From Voacanga thouarsii (lineage: Eukaryota > Streptophyta > Magnoliopsida > Gentianales > Apocynaceae), in contig JANUWF010002430.1 of the NCBI GenBank assembly GCA_026120185.1, positions 62,001-126,000 of the forward strand: a stretch of DNA of 64,000 nucleotides, written 5' to 3'. This document shows positions 45,345 to 56,661 of the stretch, in pieces. The notes under the pieces are model-generated. The model did no database searches. It had not been told where the DNA came from and was given only the letters and a program-made list of their open reading frames with translations. The position numbers and the translations under genes are program-made. Positions within the stretch are counted from its first letter, which is position 1. Each line of letters opens with the position of its first letter.

Positions 45345-46857
45345 GAAACAGAAATAATTTCTGACTGAATTTAATTTTCTTCTTCTTTTTTTTAAATAAG
45401 TAGCACTAGAAGTGGTTTAATTATTATTTTTTCAGATGTTGGGGGCTTGGGGAGGAGGAACTAGGGAATTGTGTGTATTTCATTCTGTTGAGATCTCCTC
45501 TCCCTTCTTCCCTCTCTCTTAGTGGCTGATATTTTTAGACATCCTCAACCCATTTTCCTATCTAATTTCATTTAAGAAGGTTGAATTCAAATTTATCGTA
45601 AGTACTGAGAATTCCTAGTCCTAAGTTTCTACACAAGCTTACTTAAATTACTTTATAAATGCATTTCAGAGTAATAAACAAAAATATATGTAGTAAATAA
45701 TTTCTAAAGCTTTTCTATTAGGTTTTGCATATCATGCAGTTTACGCGAGAGTTTATTGTTTCATAGATAATGTAATTCTGTTTGAATTAGCACCTCAAAA
45801 CAGAATGTAGAATTTTATAAGTATCTTATAACATCCCTAAAAATTATACGAGGGTCTATTTTCCAATGAGACTCTTACATCGATTTCATGAATATGGCAG
45901 TTTATCTATTATAGTTTTAAAAATCTGAGCAGTATGTAATCTTCTAATTAAACAATAGTTCTTTTAATTGATTTTCTAACTCTTTGATTTTTCAGCACCT
46001 AAGTATTTAATTAAAATTTACTTATCAGAGTCACAAAAAAATTCATCAATTTTCAATCAAGTGATTTTTAAGGAAATATAGGCTTAGTGTTTTCTGACTT
46101 TTTATTTATTTATTTATTTTTATTTGCTTTGGGAAAATACAATTTAGTTTAAATTAAGAGTTTCTTCCAACATTTTTCGCTTACTTCTTTAATTTAGCTT
46201 CTATAAGCTCAACACAAAAAAAGTAAAACATTTATTAGTTTTGGATGTGCTTCCTCATTTTCAAAACTCTTTTTGAAATTGTAGTCTGACAAAAAATTTT
46301 AAAAAAGGAATGAACATACTATTCTCACTAAAAAGTAATGGGAACTTTTTTCCTTTTTCTTGAGAAGAACTATAACTCGATTCAGACATTTTCCCACTAT
46401 AGTCAAGACTGAAAGATTCTAAATAAGATATTGAAGTGAATAAAGCTCCTAATCAAAGGAAATGATGGAAACCCGATTCACAACCCTACAAGTAGTCATT
46501 GAGAGTAGTAAAACAGAAAACAATAGGTAGATATTAGCCCTTTGTTTAGCTAGAGGAGGGATTTTTATTTCTTTTTTTTTTTTTTTTGAGGGAGAGGAGA
46601 AGGATTTTCTAACTTTAAAAGAAAGGTTAATTCCTAAAAAAAAAAAAAAAAGAAGAAAGGTTGTATGAACAGGTGATCCAATGGAAGATCATCGACATGG
46701 CTAATATCCCAGAAAAATCTCTATCCAGACATGAAAGCTTTGAAAATTCTGAAGAATTAAATAATTATCTAAGTGCAACATGTTCTGATCTCGCATTTTT
46801 GTCATTAAAAAGCCGTGTTTTGTCTACTCTAATTCTGTTTATTTGATGTAATTTCAG
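44976..46857 (+). other. Remaining transporter intron with AAT microsatellite
   Basis: AT-rich intron sequence between LINE-3 and the exon at 46858. An (AAT)n tract lies at about 45272-45344. A 61-codon open frame at 46661-46846 (MANIPEKSLSRHESF) has no known motif and is not called. Confidence 0.6.
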
Positions 46858-47177
46858 GAGATGTCATTAGCATGCCTATGTTTTTGTATAAGCTGTCTCC
46901 TCGTATGTACGATGAGATACAAGTAGCGGATAGGACAAACTTTTGTATATACAATCATCATCTCATCCTCCTATTTTCGTCGCTCATACATTTGACTGGA
47001 TCAGTATCGATATGGTTGGCCTTCAAGCTTCAAGATATTTGGGGTCGTAGGATAACGCTTACAATTGGCTTGCTTGGCTTCCTTATGGGATTAAGTTGTG
47101 CCATTTGGTTTCCAAATCCTTTTGTGATGATAGGAGCAAAGATATTAATTGGTTTTGGCATCGGCGTTATAAATCAG
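46858..47177 (+). pseudogene. Transporter exon, helices 2-4
   Basis: Acceptor TAATTTCAG, donor GTTTAT. Carries the GRR sugar-porter signature between helices and ends IGVINQ at an intron position typical of STP genes. Confidence 0.8.
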
Positions 47178-47271
47178 GTTTATTCTACTTTAGAATAGAC
47201 TAATTTAATATGATGTTTTTTATAATTAAATGAGATATTTTCATGTAACTGTTATATTTCATAAATTTCAG

Positions 47272-47748
47272 GTCATTCCCACGATATGCTCCGAGGTTGT
47301 ACCAGATGAGGTTAGAAGCAAGATTGAGTTATTATTCGGATATCAAACCGTAGGTAATAACTTGTTACAAGGGATTAGTTTGATTGCTGGTTACTATCCA
47401 GTGTGGAGTTGGAGGATCCCTTACATAACCTTATGCTTGCCCATTTTGTTATTGACTTTGGTGTCATTTTTTATAGACGAGACACCAAACTTTCTTATCC
47501 AAAAGGGAAAGCTAGAGAAAGCTAAAGAAATATTGAGAAAGAATAGGGTCGATTCAGATATTGAGCTTGAATTTGAGGATATTCTACGGGTTACGGATGA
47601 TAATATAGATAACAGTCCAATAAGAGAACTTTTAAGTCAAGAGAATCGTCCCCTCTTAGTGATAAAATTTTTTGAGACGGTGCTGCCTCAGTTAATAGGA
47701 ACGAGTTCTATTATATTTTTTGGGCCATTAGTCTTCCGATCGATGGGT
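47272..47748 (+). pseudogene. Transporter exon, helices 5-7 region, truncated
   Basis: Begins VIPTICSEVVPDE (STP proteins have SVPLYLSEMAP here), then the WRIP turn and DETPNFLIQKG (usually PDTPNSLIERG). Recognisable sequence stops at RSMG; the following QSPQNQFVHTKEG is unrelated. Confidence 0.75.
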
Positions 47749-48412
47749 CCTCAGTCACCACAAAATCAATTTGTACACACAAAAGAGGGGGAAAAAAATG
47801 ATACATTGAAATTATCAGTGAGAAAAGCCCTCCAGAAGAGGGAGGACGCTTGAGAAAAAGAAAAGTAAAGACCACTTAACCTTCCCATATAAGAGTTACA
47901 AATTTTGCACAACATGGTAAAGTAGCTTCCCATAAAATAATCATATCAAGGTACTTGGTGACTGAAACTTTGTTCTTCTTTCTACAAAGGATGAATTAAC
48001 TATCCTTCTTTGTTCTTGCATTCTCCTTCAGACCATCCATTACTGGCCACATATGCCATTCAGTGGAGAAAAATAGAAAGGAAAGGCTAAGTTCAATTTC
48101 CATATTGACTGATAATACTGAATAGAGTAATTGGTTGAAACAAGATTTTCATGTTTATCAGCAATAAGAAAGAGTAAAGGAAACAAAAAATGGACACTTA
48201 TTTTTTTTCCTGACAAAAGTTCTCCACCAGTAACCTAGTAAATAAAGTGAATCTTATTTTACAACCAGCCCCAAGGGCTGAATGGTGCATTTGCCACACT
48301 ACTAAATGGATTAACCTGCGCGTCATCATCTTTTTTTTTTTTTCAAAGTCTTTAAAATAATGAGGTTTGTTCGACAATCTAAGAGCCAAGTAAAGCATTG
48401 TTAGCTTGAAAT
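47749..48412. other. Non-coding stretch after the transporter break
   Basis: No gene. An A-rich block at 47790-47870 could be part of an unrecognised element. Confidence 0.5.
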
Positions 48413-48430
48413 AAAGATATATCATTCATG

Positions 48431-48602
48431 TCCAAAGGTTGGGAGCGGCTGGCAAAAGGTTGGTACCTAATGTAGATGCGGCCTTGGTTCGATTCCCGCC
48501 GTGGACATTTTTGGGGATTTACATGGTGGCCCTCCAGGCCCATGGGGATTAGTCGGGCCAAGTCGAAGGCCCAGTCTAGAACCCCATGCTAAAAAAAAAA
48601 AA
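48431..48602 (+). mobile_element. tRNA-derived SINE with 18-bp TSD
   Basis: About 172 bases from TCCAAAGGTTGGGAGCGGC to a poly-A tail (48591-48605). It contains an A-box-like block near the start and a canonical B box GGTTCGATTCC at about 48487-48497, the internal RNA polymerase III promoter. It is flanked by AAAGATATATCATTCATG at 48413-48430 and exactly again at 48603-48620. Non-autonomous; would rely on a LINE enzyme. Confidence 0.93.
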
Positions 48603-48620
48603 AAAGATATATCATTCATG

Positions 48621-49040
48621 CTATGTGTTGCAGAAATCCTTGGGGGGAACGCACAATACGATTAAGTGACCAATGATGAATGCGGTTTCTTGGAGAGGAT
48701 ACTTCCCAACCATTTATCCTTAAGGTCATTGCAGCCCCCAAAGGCAATCCCGATTTTTCAGCTACTAGAGGTATTATTTGCAGTTGGTTGCAGTCTATGG
48801 AGCTTCTTTTTGAGACAAGCTACTAATCTGGAGGCTGAATTAGAAGCTCTATTAGAAGGCGTCTAGCTGTGTTCAAAGCTAGGTATCTAGATAAGTTCTA
48901 ATTCAGTTAGATTCTCAGGTTCTCATGGTTTCTCAACTGGAAGCATGGTAGCAAGTTCCCTTTAATAAAAATAAAATAAAGGAAAGAAGATGGTGGTGGC
49001 AAGGGGAATTGATCAGAATGGCCCCTTGCTTCAACCGGCT
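48621..49040. other. Short non-coding stretch
   Basis: The minus strand of 48630-48830 is open in one frame for about 65 codons (GLPLGAAMTLRINGWEV) without a recognised motif. Left uncalled. Confidence 0.4.
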
Positions 49041-52000
49041 GAGGTTGTCCTGAAATGGCCTCAACACATTCGCTAAATGCGTCCACTAGGACCCATTTAC
49101 ATAATGCATCTTTATACCAATTATTTCTCGAACCAAATTCTAAGACGCATATTTGTAAAGCGTTCTAATATGATGCATTTACCTAATGCGTCATTATTCT
49201 TATATGCGTCCTTAATACCACTTTTCAAAATCAGAAATAAATCGCACTGATAATGTCCCCTATTTTTTCTAGTCATTCATTTCATGATTCGAAAATTGTG
49301 TATTACCTAATTTAGAATGAATTACTCAATTCTTCATTTTAGTTTTAATAAAAAAAGAAATTTTCATGGTATTGGGAAATAGATCTTAATTTATGCAAGC
49401 CACTAACTTGGGCTTATAATAATTAGTAAAAATACAATTGATCTGTCCATTCAACTACTTTAAGTGTTCATATAATTGAATGATATTTTTTTAAAACATT
49501 TATGTAACCATGGTTTAGTTTGAAAATGCCAGAAATCAGAATAGTCAATGTGAAACGAAAAAGTAACTTGAGTAAATAGTTTTTTTATAGTACAAGCGCA
49601 TGTAATTGCACAATTTATTGTTTAGGTTCAAAGCGAGCATTGTTACAATTTCATTTGTTATGTCCTACTTGATGGCAATTTTTGCATCTTAGGGGGGAGC
49701 TTTTATTTCGGTAATCCATCTCACCTCAAAAATGTATGGTACATCTTTGGCCAGGTCTATTACCTGTAAGCGTTGGTGTGCAACCCTCAAACAAGAAGTG
49801 AGCAATGGGCCAGGTATTTTCATTGTCGATAGGGTAGAAGTCATGCTTGTAAGTTGAAATGTACTTCTTTGTGGAGTAAATAGGCAGAACAAAATCTGAA
49901 GGTTGCCAGCCACAGTGCTGACAGATTGCAAATACATGTGTGCACGACAATTCAAAAATATTTCATTTCATGCAGCTACAATCCCATGAGGACATCTTAA
50001 CTATATAAACGTTGTTACCTTTGCCACCAGTTCTTACGGGTGTCCTTACACTGAAAATTTCAGAGCTTTCATTATACTACATAACCCTGTAAGATCTAGC
50101 CTTTTGTGAAGCTGCCTGGAATGTATTCCATATCAACGGAGAAAATGGTTTGTTGCAGTAGGTAGCCTCAGACCGATGAAGATTAAAGTATTCGACAATC
50201 ATTATGAATGTTGCATTAACCAATACTTTGATTGGTAATGCTCGTGTTTTTTTTAGAACACAATTCAATGACTCGGATAAATTGGTTATCATACATCTAT
50301 ATCGATATCCACCATCATGTAAAAGTGTCCACTTTTCGGGGCCAATCTGCATCAACTAGTTGTTATCTTCTTGGTTGTGTTCTCTTACTTCATTCACTAT
50401 AGATTGGAACTTAGATTTCTTTCTCTCTGTTCCAGCTTTGTACATCAGTCGCTTCAACTCCTTATTCTTGAAATGTCCATTGAACTTGGCACAAACGTAA
50501 CATAGACAGAACCTGTGAACTTCCATTAGTTCAATCCATCTAGGCTATATCCTCATAGCAGACAAGATACCTGTGTGTCTGTCGAACACAACACAAACAT
50601 GTCTTTCGCGCACAACATGACTCCGGAATAGTCTTAGAAACCATCCCCAACTCTCTATTGATTCAGCATCAACAATTGCAAAGGCTAGAGGAAATAGATG
50701 GTTATTAGCATCCCAGGTACTGGCAATCAACAACACACCCATATATGCCCCTCTTAAATGAGTCCCGTCAATTGAAATCACAGGGCGACAATGCCTAAAT
50801 CCCTCGATTGCTGGCTTGAAGGCCTAAAAAAAAATCGAAATATGTTAATGTCTCCAGCACTGATGTTGTGGTGTTTTCAATGCACTATTGTACAGGAATT
50901 TGATTCTTGTAATGCCAACATATAGTTAGAAAATACTCTGAAAGTGTCAGACCATCTGTCATATAGCAACTTAACAACGGCTTTTCGAGCATACCACCCA
51001 TTCCGATACGAACATCTAGCCTAAAATTTCTTGTTAATAATAACCCCTAGCATAGTGCTAACGCATGTCTCTGGGTCATCCCTGATGAGATGTAGTATGT
51101 GTGCTGTGCAATAAACTTATGGGACAAATTCTTATTGTTGTTTTTTTTACCCTCTGCAAACATGTGTGCTCGCCATTCTAAACTGATATTTTCCATCATC
51201 CACTGCTAGCTTTCTTAATGATTCTTACATACCATACACGTGGATTTTGCTCGGTGTTGTTCCTGCAATAGGTTGTCTAAATTGCGCTCTTACTCTTGAT
51301 TACAATGAACTTGCATCCTTTCCTCACGTTCTAAAATCTTACGGTATAAACTACTTTTTTCTTATCTTGGAAACACATTTTATGGCATAATTCCCAATTC
51401 GCTACTGACCCTTCATCAACTCGCAAGTCATCTCCGGCATAGAAAAAGTCACCTTCATGTGATCCCATACCAATGTCTTGCAAACTGCTATAAGAATGTA
51501 TATGGGTGTCGTGTGTCGGTATGTGTTGTGTTGGTGCTAGTGAAGCCGAAAAGGTCATATGATATAGGTCTACATCATAATGGTCACTGCCACAGCTGCT
51601 GCTATCATCACAGTCATCCGCGACGGTAGCATCAAACCCATGATCTCCATCCAAGCCGAAGGCACCAACGTTGTCAGAGGTTGGTCCAATTGAGTCTATG
51701 ACTGCTATGCCATTAATTATTGGTGGCTCCGTTGATCTAGTTTCTTGGATATTAGTGGGGAATATGTTCGAAAGTCTCAGTTGGCATTGGCATATGTACA
51801 TGTTGATTTGGATTAGTAGTCAGATAGTTGTGTTGAAGAAGCCACTGATTTTGAAAATTTGTAGTTGGCAACTGGTCCTGTTGGAGCAGTATAGCTATGT
51901 AGGGCCCAACATTGAGCGAATTGAACCCCATAAGTGAGGTTAATGCTGTTGGAATGCCAGGGCCAAGGTACTGGTCTTGTGCATGAGGAATCTATGATAC

Positions 52001-53000
52001 ATCAACTTTTATTGCTTGTTTGGGGTATGTATTCATATAAATATGTATGCCACTTTCCTTAAAAATAGGTGGCAAGGTCCATATGGCTTTCATATTAGTT
52101 TCATCCTCTAATAAAAGTAACCACCATTGAACCATTAAACCATACACCCAGGGATACCTCATGGATATCTATAATGTTGTCGTCGTGCTATCAGTTCTCA
52201 CATATGAACGGATTTTTTTGGTCAGTTGCTCAAATTATATTTTTTGTTGTATGTTTAACTTGTTTTGACATGGGCAATCAAAACGAACTGAACTCCAGCT
52301 TTATAGGAAATCATGCAATCCCAGAAGAAATCGAGAGTTATCAGTGATTCAAAAGCAATGACTATTGAAAATCAGAGTTGAGATGAATGTATGTAAGGAG
52401 GATGGAAAACTATATTAATGCATATTTCTTCATATCTGAATTAACCTGCGGATGAAGCTAATTTATAAGACAAAGGACGCATTACGTCATTGCCTCCTCT
52501 GAGGCAAAAGACGCATTAATATAATGTGACATCTGACGTAAACAGTCAAATCTATGCAGCTTTGTAAAGAAGCAAAGCTAATTCGACTGAAAAGTGTCAA
52601 TGATGCAATAATGAATTGTGTCTTCTGAATTCCTCAGTCAAATCTCATGCATCTTATAATTATATAGCAACTTAACTCGTGCTAAAAGGCCCAAAATTCC
52701 TGGGATAACTCATTAAAAGAATGCATCATCTAACTCTATAGCACATTAAACAAATGCGTCCTATAGTTCACAGGGTCAATCCTGGCACTGGCAAGCATGT
52801 AGAGTAAGTTCATGTTAATAGCATAGCCTTAAAAGGTAGTCCAGTACGTGTTTGCATAGATATTGTATGTCATAGAACCACTACTTTTTCTAAGTCAAAG
52901 ATTGTCTTACGTATATCTTAAACATATGTAAATAATAGTTTTCAAGCTAAAAAGCCAAAAATCAAAATCAGATAGAACGCATTTTAGTAATGTGTCCTAA
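49040..53000 (-). mobile_element. MULE (Mutator-like) transposon relic
   Basis: Contains a MURA-type transposase remnant (52180-49640). The motif AATGCGTC/GACGCATT recurs on both sides: near 49077, 49143, 49188 and 49205 on the left, and 52484, 52511, 52754 and 52979 on the right, probably belonging to subterminal or terminal repeats. Exact ends and TSD were not found, so the limits are approximate. Confidence 0.65.
49640..52180 (-). pseudogene. MULE transposase (MURA-like) remnant
   Basis: Minus strand, in order: N-terminal region (about 52180-51870, ending in QNQWLLQHNYLTT), an acidic part (51801-51331, GLDGDHGFD then DDLRVDEGSVANWELCHKM), the DNA-binding region (about 51290-51000, damaged), the catalytic domain (50781-50545: SIDGTHLRGAYMGVLLIAS, FPLAFAIVDAES, CVVFDRHTGILSAM, giving the first two Asp), HRFCLCYVCAKFNGHFK (about 50520), the MITNLSESLNCVLKK block (about 50290), a SWIM zinc finger (CSCMK...CTHVFAIC, about 49985-49925), and a CCHC knuckle CKNCHQVGHNK at about 49690-49650. 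Stops interrupt the SWIM, the knuckle and the catalytic region. It would cut and rejoin element ends in a live MULE. Confidence 0.85.
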
Positions 53001-53470
53001 GGTAACAACACATTATTAAAATGAATTCTTGGCAACATAATATTATTACTAAAGGCTGCTCTGAGTAATACAGAATCTTTTCGACAGCTAAAAACTGATA
53101 AAGTTGAACTAGGCACATTTTAAACTTATATTGAGTAGACTTACGATGCTCAGATATTTTTATAGTTTAGCTTCAACAGTTTTTAGCTGTCAGATACATT
53201 CATTTTTGCTCACGACAACCTTTGGCAATAATATTTTTTAGTTAGTAGTCACAAAATCCATTAAAGTTAGCACTGATAACAATATAGAATAAAGTTAGTA
53301 CCAATAACAATACACAATAATGTTAGCCACAAAATCCATCTAGGTCCCGTAGCATCTAGGCCTAATGGTGTGCTTGGGGTAGCTAATGTCTATAGCCGGC
53401 ACCCTAGATGACTCATGATGATAATCGCGTTGACGCCTCTGGGCTAAACTATCCCAAAATCGGCTCTAGG
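53001..53470. other. Spacer between the MULE and PMD relics
   Basis: No gene seen; may include the decayed end of the PMD reading frame near 53350-53470. Confidence 0.4.
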
Positions 53471-55726
53471 CTATGACCTTGGTGACAAGTCCTCGGTAGT
53501 CACCTGTGTTACTCCCTCTGGACCCTGTGTAGCCAAATCATCCTTATGGTCTGAAGCAAAGCCTTCTTCAGGGACTGGTGAAAGATAAATGGCATCGAAC
53601 ATTAAATAATATAGTGTCTGCACATCTATCGTGCTCTCTCCAGATGGACCCGTCTCAGACTTTCGCCAAGAACTAGATGGTGCATCCTGAGTCTCCATAT
53701 ATGGTTGTGATGGGGATAGTAATATTACTGGCTTTTCTCCCTCAGGCTGAAAAGGTTCTTGATTTGGGACTATGCCTCAGACGTCACGATGCTGTTTCTC
53801 GCCTCGGTGCTGGCCTGAAATTGATCGACCCTTGACTTGTGCTTTAGGGCCTTTCCATGCCGCCTGCTCGAGAAAGGCTAATGTGTTGGGATCCGACACA
53901 GGAAAACCATCGACGTTGGTGGTATCATTCCCAGCTACAGTGATAGTCCGTGTGCCCCTGTCTCTAATCCACTGAAATACATCCCGTGATCTCATGTCAG
54001 CCTCCAGAATAGCCTCAGATGCGATAGAAATGGCTAAACGAATAAAATCTGCCTGTGCCATAAGTGTAGCAAAATAACAATTCACTCATTAAGCGTTAAT
54101 AAATTACTTTGTAATGGAAAAAAATAAAAAAAGACAAAGCGATGAAATATTAAAATGCATCATAATTGTAGCGGCTGAACTAGCAACCTGATTGCCCTCC
54201 GGCTCGGCGCCAAGTGGAGTTGGATTACTAATATGCTACCGAGTCTTAAGTCAATACCAGTGCATATAACCTGGGTCTGCTCTGATGCCTGGCATGCTAA
54301 CGATGACCATCTAACATCGTGCAGCCCACAGCTCTATATATGTTGCGTGTTGAATGTACCAATTTGTCATATGGTTCCACCTAGTCCCAATCACGTGCAA
54401 CTTAGAATGCTAGCTACAGAGTGGAGGAACGAACTGTAATAGACCAAACTATTAAAACACGCAATCGGGATGGTGGAACTCCATGACATCCCAGTAAATT
54501 AGCGGGATCTGTAAATGCCAAATTCTACCTGCATGTTACATGGAGGGGTCTGTGAATGCCAGATTTCAGAATCCTTCGTGTAACGTGCAGACAAAAACTT
54601 CACCACTAACTCATCATAATTAAGCCACCAGATAAACTACATACATTATGTTAACAAAACTTAAAATTATTAGTAATACTAAAAAAAAAAAAAAAGTCCA
54701 TAGTTAGTGCAAATACTTATGTGGGTCTTGTGCATAGCATCTAACTGATCCTTATATGTAACTAAAACGTGGGAACTTGTCCACTAGAGATGTAGCCGCA
54801 CATCCTATCATGCACCATATGGTGCAAACGGAGGGACTGCAAATATAACTACTCTATCAGGACATAATACAGCCAAACCCATAACTATAGAAGAAAGATA
54901 GGTATTGGATTGCTAGAGCTATAAAAACCTTACTGTATTGTACATAAAACCTTACCTAAAGTAGGACTATAGGCCCACAAATCTCCCGTGCCATTGGATT
55001 AGTAGCATCGCATAAACATCTGTACAACCATGCTAGAATCACGCTGCCCCAACTAAGTCGACAACATAAAGCAAAATCTTCAAGGAATGGTAAAAAATGC
55101 AAAGAAAGCAAGTGACCTGACTTATCCGACATAAGCAGGCTTCCAATAAGAAGAAATATAAGCCCATGAGCCCTTTGTTGCACCCATATCTCGATGACAT
55201 CATTTGGAAAGGGAAGTGACAAATACGCCTCCAAGGCTAACTTATGAAGTTGGTTACCTCTGAAATGCTCGTCTTGAGGATGAAATCCTAGAAGTCTATA
55301 TATAATATCACTCCAAACTGGTCACGAATGTCCATAGACCTTTCCTACGACTGGCTTACCATCAAACAACAATCCCCATAAAATAGTGACGTCTTGTAGT
55401 GTTACAGTGGCCTCACCCACCTAGAAGTGAAATGTATGTGTCTCTGGACACCATCACTCAACTAGCACAATTACTAGTGCGTGGTCCACCTGTAGGTGCC
55501 TAGCTCTACAGAACCCGCCAAACCCAGTTAGATCTATGTAATGCATTACCCGATTATTGCATGGATACACTTCCCGAATATAGGAATCATAATGCCTAAA
55601 CAATAATGAAACCTCACAAATCTTAGCATGACATGCCTAAATAAGAGAAGATCGATGATCGGTCTGTCGCATAATTATGTCCTCTACGATAGGTCCTGGA
55701 ACTATACTAGCATGTACTAGGTCCAT
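53471..55726 (-). pseudogene. Plant mobile domain (PMD/MAIL1-type, 'PP7 long form') gene relic
   Basis: On the minus strand the start MDLVHASIVPGPIVED at 55726 leads into HRSSLIW, RVMHYIDLTGFGGF and, after an in-frame TGA replacing an expected Arg, PETHTFHF and EATVTLQDVTILWGL, the N-terminal PMD hallmarks. Next are FLPFLEDFALCCRLSWGSVILAWLYR and ICGPIVLL (55234-54956), the core of the domain. Further pieces are FIWWLNYDELVVKFLSARY (about 54640), DQLDAMHKTH (about 54730) and a C-terminal part with MAQADFIRLA (54085-53777) and a low-complexity tail (53698-53471). PMD proteins are nuclear, with roles in silencing, and PMD genes are often carried by plant transposons. Many stops; a decayed, probably transposon-borne copy. 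Confidence 0.8.
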
Positions 55727-55789
55727 CCTAAGAAATAGTGCTAAATTAAAATTGTTAACATTCAAACCGTCTAATTAGTACGTGTACCA

Positions 55790-56296
55790 TTCAGCCTCTT
55801 TACCTGCTGAAGCCAACGCTATAAATTCAGCTTTCATAGTTGAATGATCAAGACATGTTTGTTTCTTAGATTCCCAACTAACAGCACCACCCGCTATGGT
55901 AAATATCCAACCCGAGGTTGATAATATGTCACCAACTTTAGCAATCCAACTAGCATCAGAATAGCTTTCTAGTACAGTAGGAAAATTAGAATAACATAAT
56001 TGTAATTTGCGGTTCTTTTAAGATAACCAAGTACTCTTTCAATCGCTTTCCAGAGCTACACTTAGATTGCTTGTAAATCTTGACAATTTACTCACTGTAA
56101 AGGCTATAAAAGGTCTTGTGCAACATATAGCATACATCAAGCTTCCTATAACACTAGCATACTTCAATTGTTCTATTGATCTGGCATCACTTTTTACTAG
56201 TTTAACACTAGAATCATATGTAGTATTATATTCTTTAATATTTAAGAATTTATATTTATTCAAGAGCTTCTCTATATAGTGAGTTTGACTTAACAT
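55790..56296 (-). pseudogene. Copia-3 end of RT and RNase H
   Basis: Starts LSQTHYIEKLLNKYKF and includes ASVIGSLMYAICCTRPFIAF and VSKLSRFTSN, the C-terminal part of Copia RT. After a frameshift the RNase H follows: YSDASWIAKVGD (Asp), TSGWIFTIAGGAVSWESKK and STMKAEFIALA (Glu). A different lineage from Copia-1 and Copia-2. Confidence 0.82.
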
Positions 56297-56299
56297 GTA

Positions 56300-56661
56300 G
56301 TAACGAGCACATTAGACATGGAGGCCAACATGTAGTAACGAGCCATCTCGTCAACCTTCTTCCATGCTTTCTCGGCCTCTTTCTCTTCAGTGGTGGAACC
56401 CTCCCAGATAATAGGGCAAGTTTCGTATAGGTTATACTTATGCTACTCAGCAATGAGTATTATATCCAAGTTCCTTTTCCAATCCATATAATTTAGATAT
56501 GTTAGCTTATTCTCACTGGGAATAACAGCCAAAGGACTAAAAGAACCTCCACCAATTATTTCTAAAAAATTGAAAATAAAAGAAATCTCAATTTGTGAAA
56601 AAATAAAAATAATTTGTACTTTTATCCTCATATTAAATCTGATAATAGTTAACCCTATCAC
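56300..56661 (-). pseudogene. Copia-3 gag fragment
   Basis: Contains ENKLTYLNYMDWKRNLDII followed after a stop by WKKVDEMARYYMLASM (frame-shifted), the N-terminal gag of Ty1/Copia elements. It meets the RT fragment within a few bases, which shows a deletion of the middle of the element. Confidence 0.7.

Larger units (their letters stand above)
38662..47748 (+). pseudogene. STP-type monosaccharide transporter gene, N-terminal half only, with LINE-3 in intron
   Basis: Exons with matching phases: 38662-38744 (EIIEVHDGSFSAQNPAI), 38831-38943 (KCSILASIEGLVMGYTLN, first membrane helix; internal Met at 38844), 46858-47177 (GDVISMPMFLYKLSP, then DIWGRRITLTIG with the D-x-x-GRR loop, ending IGFGIGVINQ) and 47272-47748 (VIPTICSEVVPDEVRSK, WSWRIPYITLC, DETPNFLIQKGKLEKAKEIL, ENRPLLVIKFFETVLPQ, FGPLVFRSMG). 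The introns after Gly and after NQ sit where STP genes normally have them. Normal STPs have about 500 residues and 12 helices; helices 7-12 and the PETKG loop are missing, the frame running into foreign sequence after 47748. The protein would be a plasma-membrane H+/hexose symporter; a functional one is not expected. The residues before Met are unusual for an STP. Confidence 0.75.

Noticed and set aside
46661..46846. A 61-codon plus-strand frame before the transporter exon
   Set aside because: It lies in the intron with no splice sites fitting the transporter phase and has no known motif.
48431..48602. A tRNA gene (B box GGTTCGATTCC)
   Set aside because: No cloverleaf or acceptor pairing was seen; poly-A tail and 18-bp TSD show a SINE.
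51671..51937. A plus-strand frame of 88 codons
   Set aside because: It overlaps the MULE transposase N-terminal region on the other strand, which fits the family.
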